Below are positions 61,882 to 64,000 of a stretch of DNA of 64,000 nucleotides, piece by piece. The DNA lies in contig NZ_FYEB01000010.1 of NCBI RefSeq assembly GCF_900187445.1, positions 1-64,000 on the forward strand. The letters are read 5' to 3'. Origin of the DNA: Pseudomonas sp. Irchel s3b2. GTDB taxonomy: Bacteria; Pseudomonadota; Gammaproteobacteria; Pseudomonadales; Pseudomonadaceae. The translations under genes were made by a program, and so were the position numbers. A model generated the notes under the pieces. That model ran no database searches. It saw nothing but the letters and a program-made list of their open reading frames with translations, and was not told where the DNA came from. Position 1 is the first letter of the stretch; each line of letters opens with the position of its first letter.

Positions 61882-63239
61882 TGGCCGATGCCAAAAAGAA
61901 AATCCTGCTCAATGCCTTCAACATGAATTGCATCGGGCACATCAACCATGGCCTGTGGACTCATCCACGAGACACGTCGACCCAATACAAAACCATCGAA
62001 TACTGGACTGAACTGGCACAGCTGCTGGAACGCGGATTGTTCGACGGTCTGTTCATCGCCGACATCGTCGGCGTGTACGACGTCTACCAAAACTCGGTGA
62101 ACGTCCCGCTCAAAGAGTCGATCCAGTTGCCGGTCAACGACCCTTTGCTACTGGTCTCGGCCATGGCCGCCGTCACCAAAAACCTCGGCTTCGGCCTCAC
62201 CTCTAACCTGACCTACGAACCGCCGTACCTGTTCGCCCGACGCCTGTCGACGCTCGATCATTTGAGTCGTGGACGGGTCGGCTGGAACATCGTCACCGGC
62301 TACCTCGACAGCGCCGCCAAGGCCATGGGCCTGAGCGAACAGGTGGAACACGACCGGCGTTACGACCAGGCCGATGAATACCTGCAAGTGCTCTACAAAC
62401 TCTGGGAAGGCAGCTGGGAAAACGGCGCGGTGCTCAACGACCGTGAGCAACGGATCTACGCCCAACCCGAGAAGGTGCACAAGGTCGAGCACAAGGGCGA
62501 GTTCTATCAGGTCGAGGGCTATCACCTCTGCGAACCGTCGCCACAACGCACGCCGGTGCTGTTCCAGGCAGGCAGTTCCGATCGCGGTTTGCTGTTCGCC
62601 GGTCGGCATGCCGAGTGCGTGTTCATCAGCGGTCAGAACAAACCGGCGACCCGGGTTCAGGTGGACAAGGTGCGCGCCAGCGCCGTCGAAGCCGGGCGCA
62701 ATCCTTGGGACATCAAGGTGTTCATGGGTTTGAACGTGATTGTCGGTGAGACAGAAGAGCTGGCCTGGAAGAAGCACGCTGAGTACCTGAGCTACGCCAG
62801 TGCCGAGGCCGGTGTGGCGCACTTCTCGGCGTCCACCGGGATCGACTTTTCCGAGTACGAACTCGACGAACCGATCCAGTACGTGAAGAGCAACGCCATC
62901 CAGTCCGCCACCAAGAACCTGCAAAACAACGACTGGACCCGCCGCAAACTGCTGGAGCAACACGCCCTCGGTGGCCGCTACATCACCGTGGTCGGCTCGC
63001 CGCAGCAGGTGGCCGATGAGCTGGAATCGTGGATCGCCGAAACCGGGCTGGATGGCTTCAACCTGACACGGATCGTCACCCCGGAAAGCTACGTGGATTT
63101 CATTGAACTGGTGATTCCGGAATTGCAACGCAGAGGGTCGTACAAGACGGCTTACGACAACGGCAGCCTGCGGGAAAAGCTGTTTCACGAAGGGGCGCAT
63201 TTGCCTGAGCAACACACAGGCTCCGCGTTCCGCCGTTAA
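61881..63239 (+). CDS. NtaA/DmoA-family FMN-dependent monooxygenase
   Basis: This 452-residue bacterial-luciferase-like monooxygenase belongs to the NtaA/SnaA/DszA group that includes dimethyl-sulfide and nitrilotriacetate monooxygenases: LLNAFNMNCIGHINHGLW at the N-terminus, GRVGWNIVTGYLDSAAKAMG near residue 133, and VLFQAGSSDRGLLFAGRHAE near 226. It needs reduced FMN from a separate reductase that is not in this window. With the sfnB pair and a MetQ-like binder downstream it probably attacks an organosulfur compound. Confidence 0.88.
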   Translation: MADAKKKILLNAFNMNCIGHINHGLWTHPRDTSTQYKTIEYWTELAQLLERGLFDGLFIADIVGVYDVYQNSVNVPLKESIQLPVNDPLLLVSAMAAVTKNLGFGLTSNLTYEPPYLFARRLSTLDHLSRGRVGWNIVTGYLDSAAKAMGLSEQVEHDRRYDQADEYLQVLYKLWEGSWENGAVLNDREQRIYAQPEKVHKVEHKGEFYQVEGYHLCEPSPQRTPVLFQAGSSDRGLLFAGRHAECVFISGQNKPATRVQVDKVRASAVEAGRNPWDIKVFMGLNVIVGETEELAWKKHAEYLSYASAEAGVAHFSASTGIDFSEYELDEPIQYVKSNAIQSATKNLQNNDWTRRKLLEQHALGGRYITVVGSPQQVADELESWIAETGLDGFNLTRIVTPESYVDFIELVIPELQRRGSYKTAYDNGSLREKLFHEGAHLPEQHTGSAFRR

Positions 63240-63243
63240 AAGC

Positions 63244-63333
63244 TTCGCGGGCAAGCCTCGCTCCTACAGGTATCGGTCGTTCACAAATATCCGGTACGGC
63301 GCTGACCCTGTAGGAGCGAGGCTTGCCCGCGAA
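63244..63333. repeat. Paired inverted REP
   Basis: TTCGCGGGCAAGCCTCGCTC faces its complement about 40 bp later, between the monooxygenase and the MetQ-like gene. Confidence 0.9.
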
Positions 63334-63382
63334 GAGGCCCGCCCAAACACCAAAAATTTATGCACTGACTGGAAACCCCATC

Positions 63383-64000
63383 ATGAAAAAGACCTACCTC
63401 TCTCACCCAGTCAAAGCACTGGCCCTGGCCCTCGGCCTCTTCAGCTCCATCACCTTCGCCGCCGACGCGCCACTGAAAGTCGGCACCACCGCCGCCTTCG
63501 CCATTCCCCTGGAAGCCGCAGTCGAAGAAGCCAACAAACAAGGCCTGAAAGTCGAACTGGTGGAATTCAGCGACTGGATCGCCCCCAACGTCAGCCTCGC
63601 CTCGGGTGACATCGACGTGAACTATTTCCAGCACATCCCGTTCCTGGAAAACGCCAAAGCCGCCGCCGGTTTTGACCTGGTGCCATTCGCCCCGGGCATC
63701 ATCAACAACGTCGGCCTCTACTCGAAAAAATACAAAAGCTTCGACGAGTTGCCCGAAGGCGCCAGCGTAGCCATCGCCAATGACCCGATCAACAGCGGTC
63801 GCGGCCTGCAACTGCTGGCCAAGGCCCGGCTGATCACCCTCAAACCGGGCGTCGGCTACAAGGCCACCGAAGAAGACATCATCGCCAACCCGAAGAAAAT
63901 CAAAATCCTTCAGGTCGAAGCCGTGCAACTGGTGCGCGCCTACGACGACGCCGATCTGGTCCAGGGTTACCCGGCCTACATCCGCCTGTCGAAGACCTTC
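63383..64000 (+). CDS. MetQ/NlpA-family ABC substrate-binding protein (partial)
   Basis: The first 206 residues of a binding protein that continues past the window edge. A signal peptide (about residues 1-25, ending ITFAAD) has no lipobox cysteine. Then VGTTAAFAIPLEAA, VELVEFSDWIAPNVSLASGD and DVNYFQHIPFLENAK match the methionine-binding NlpA/MetQ family. Position after an organosulfur cluster suggests a sulfur-containing ligand such as methionine or a related compound. Confidence 0.88.
   Translation, partial: MKKTYLSHPVKALALALGLFSSITFAADAPLKVGTTAAFAIPLEAAVEEANKQGLKVELVEFSDWIAPNVSLASGDIDVNYFQHIPFLENAKAAAGFDLVPFAPGIINNVGLYSKKYKSFDELPEGASVAIANDPINSGRGLQLLAKARLITLKPGVGYKATEEDIIANPKKIKILQVEAVQLVRAYDDADLVQGYPAYIRLSKTF

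Noticed and set aside
9469..63333. Possible CRISPR repeats
   Set aside because: The recurring 25-bp units are scattered, face each other in pairs and have no regular spacers or cas genes; they are REP elements.
1..64000. tRNA, rRNA or prophage integration sites
   Set aside because: I saw no tRNA cloverleaf with a TTC-A arm, no rRNA sequence, and no integrase or phage structural gene.

Overview
The window reads as chromosome of a fluorescent Pseudomonas (P. fluorescens group). The evidence is high-GC coding sequence, dense intergenic REP palindromes of the kinds common in that group, and a gene order that largely follows the P. aeruginosa PA5164-PA5203 neighbourhood (rmlC, dctBD, cysQ, nudE, HAD phosphatase, LysM protein, LysR, fdhD, formate dehydrogenase-like, 3-hydroxyacyl-CoA dehydrogenase, pckA, hslO, hslR, rimK, envZ/ompR, tex, thioesterase, gshA). 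That synteny is recalled, not computed. No rRNA, tRNA or CRISPR array was seen.

Layout. 1-127 is the 3' end of an ISL3-type insertion sequence. 383-4318 holds a LysR regulator convergent with an azlD/azlC/GNAT/2OG-dioxygenase operon that looks like an amino-acid hydroxylation and export unit, then a DsbA-like thiol oxidoreductase. 4574-6667 is a TonB-dependent siderophore receptor. 6810-9256 carries a small unknown gene and the agmatine pathway genes aguB-aguA. 9577-12489 is a three-part kinase/PLP-enzyme fusion. 12667-16518 carries rfbC and the two-component pair dctB-dctD. 16559-25732 is mostly housekeeping (thioesterases, cysQ-nudE, yrfG, LysM protein, LysR) plus fdhD and a molybdopterin oxidoreductase, with a three-armed palindromic element just upstream of fdhD. 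25871-29260 has a 3-hydroxyacyl-CoA dehydrogenase and RecQ.

29300-31400, between recQ and pckA, is an accessory pocket. It contains two paralogous small proteins, a leader with long-range self-complementarity that resembles phage C4 antisense RNA, and an AT-rich gene for a protein strikingly like the C-terminal lobe of eukaryotic calmodulin. This is the most unusual part of the window.

31415-43482 returns to conserved core genes: pckA, hslO, hslR, rimB-like, rimK, envZ, ompR, tex, thioesterase, gshA. From 43738 to the end the theme is sulfur and osmolyte nutrition: tauABCD, an aldo-keto reductase, a LysR/SDR divergent pair, a BCCT choline transporter with a strong palindromic operator, epsC divergent from dcyD, the cystine transporter tcyJLN, an unknown two-repeat protein, two sfnB-type flavoenzymes with an FMN-dependent monooxygenase, and a MetQ-like binding protein cut by the window edge. 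Together these can import cystine and taurine, release sulfite or sulfide from them, and probably attack organosulfur compounds when sulfate is scarce.
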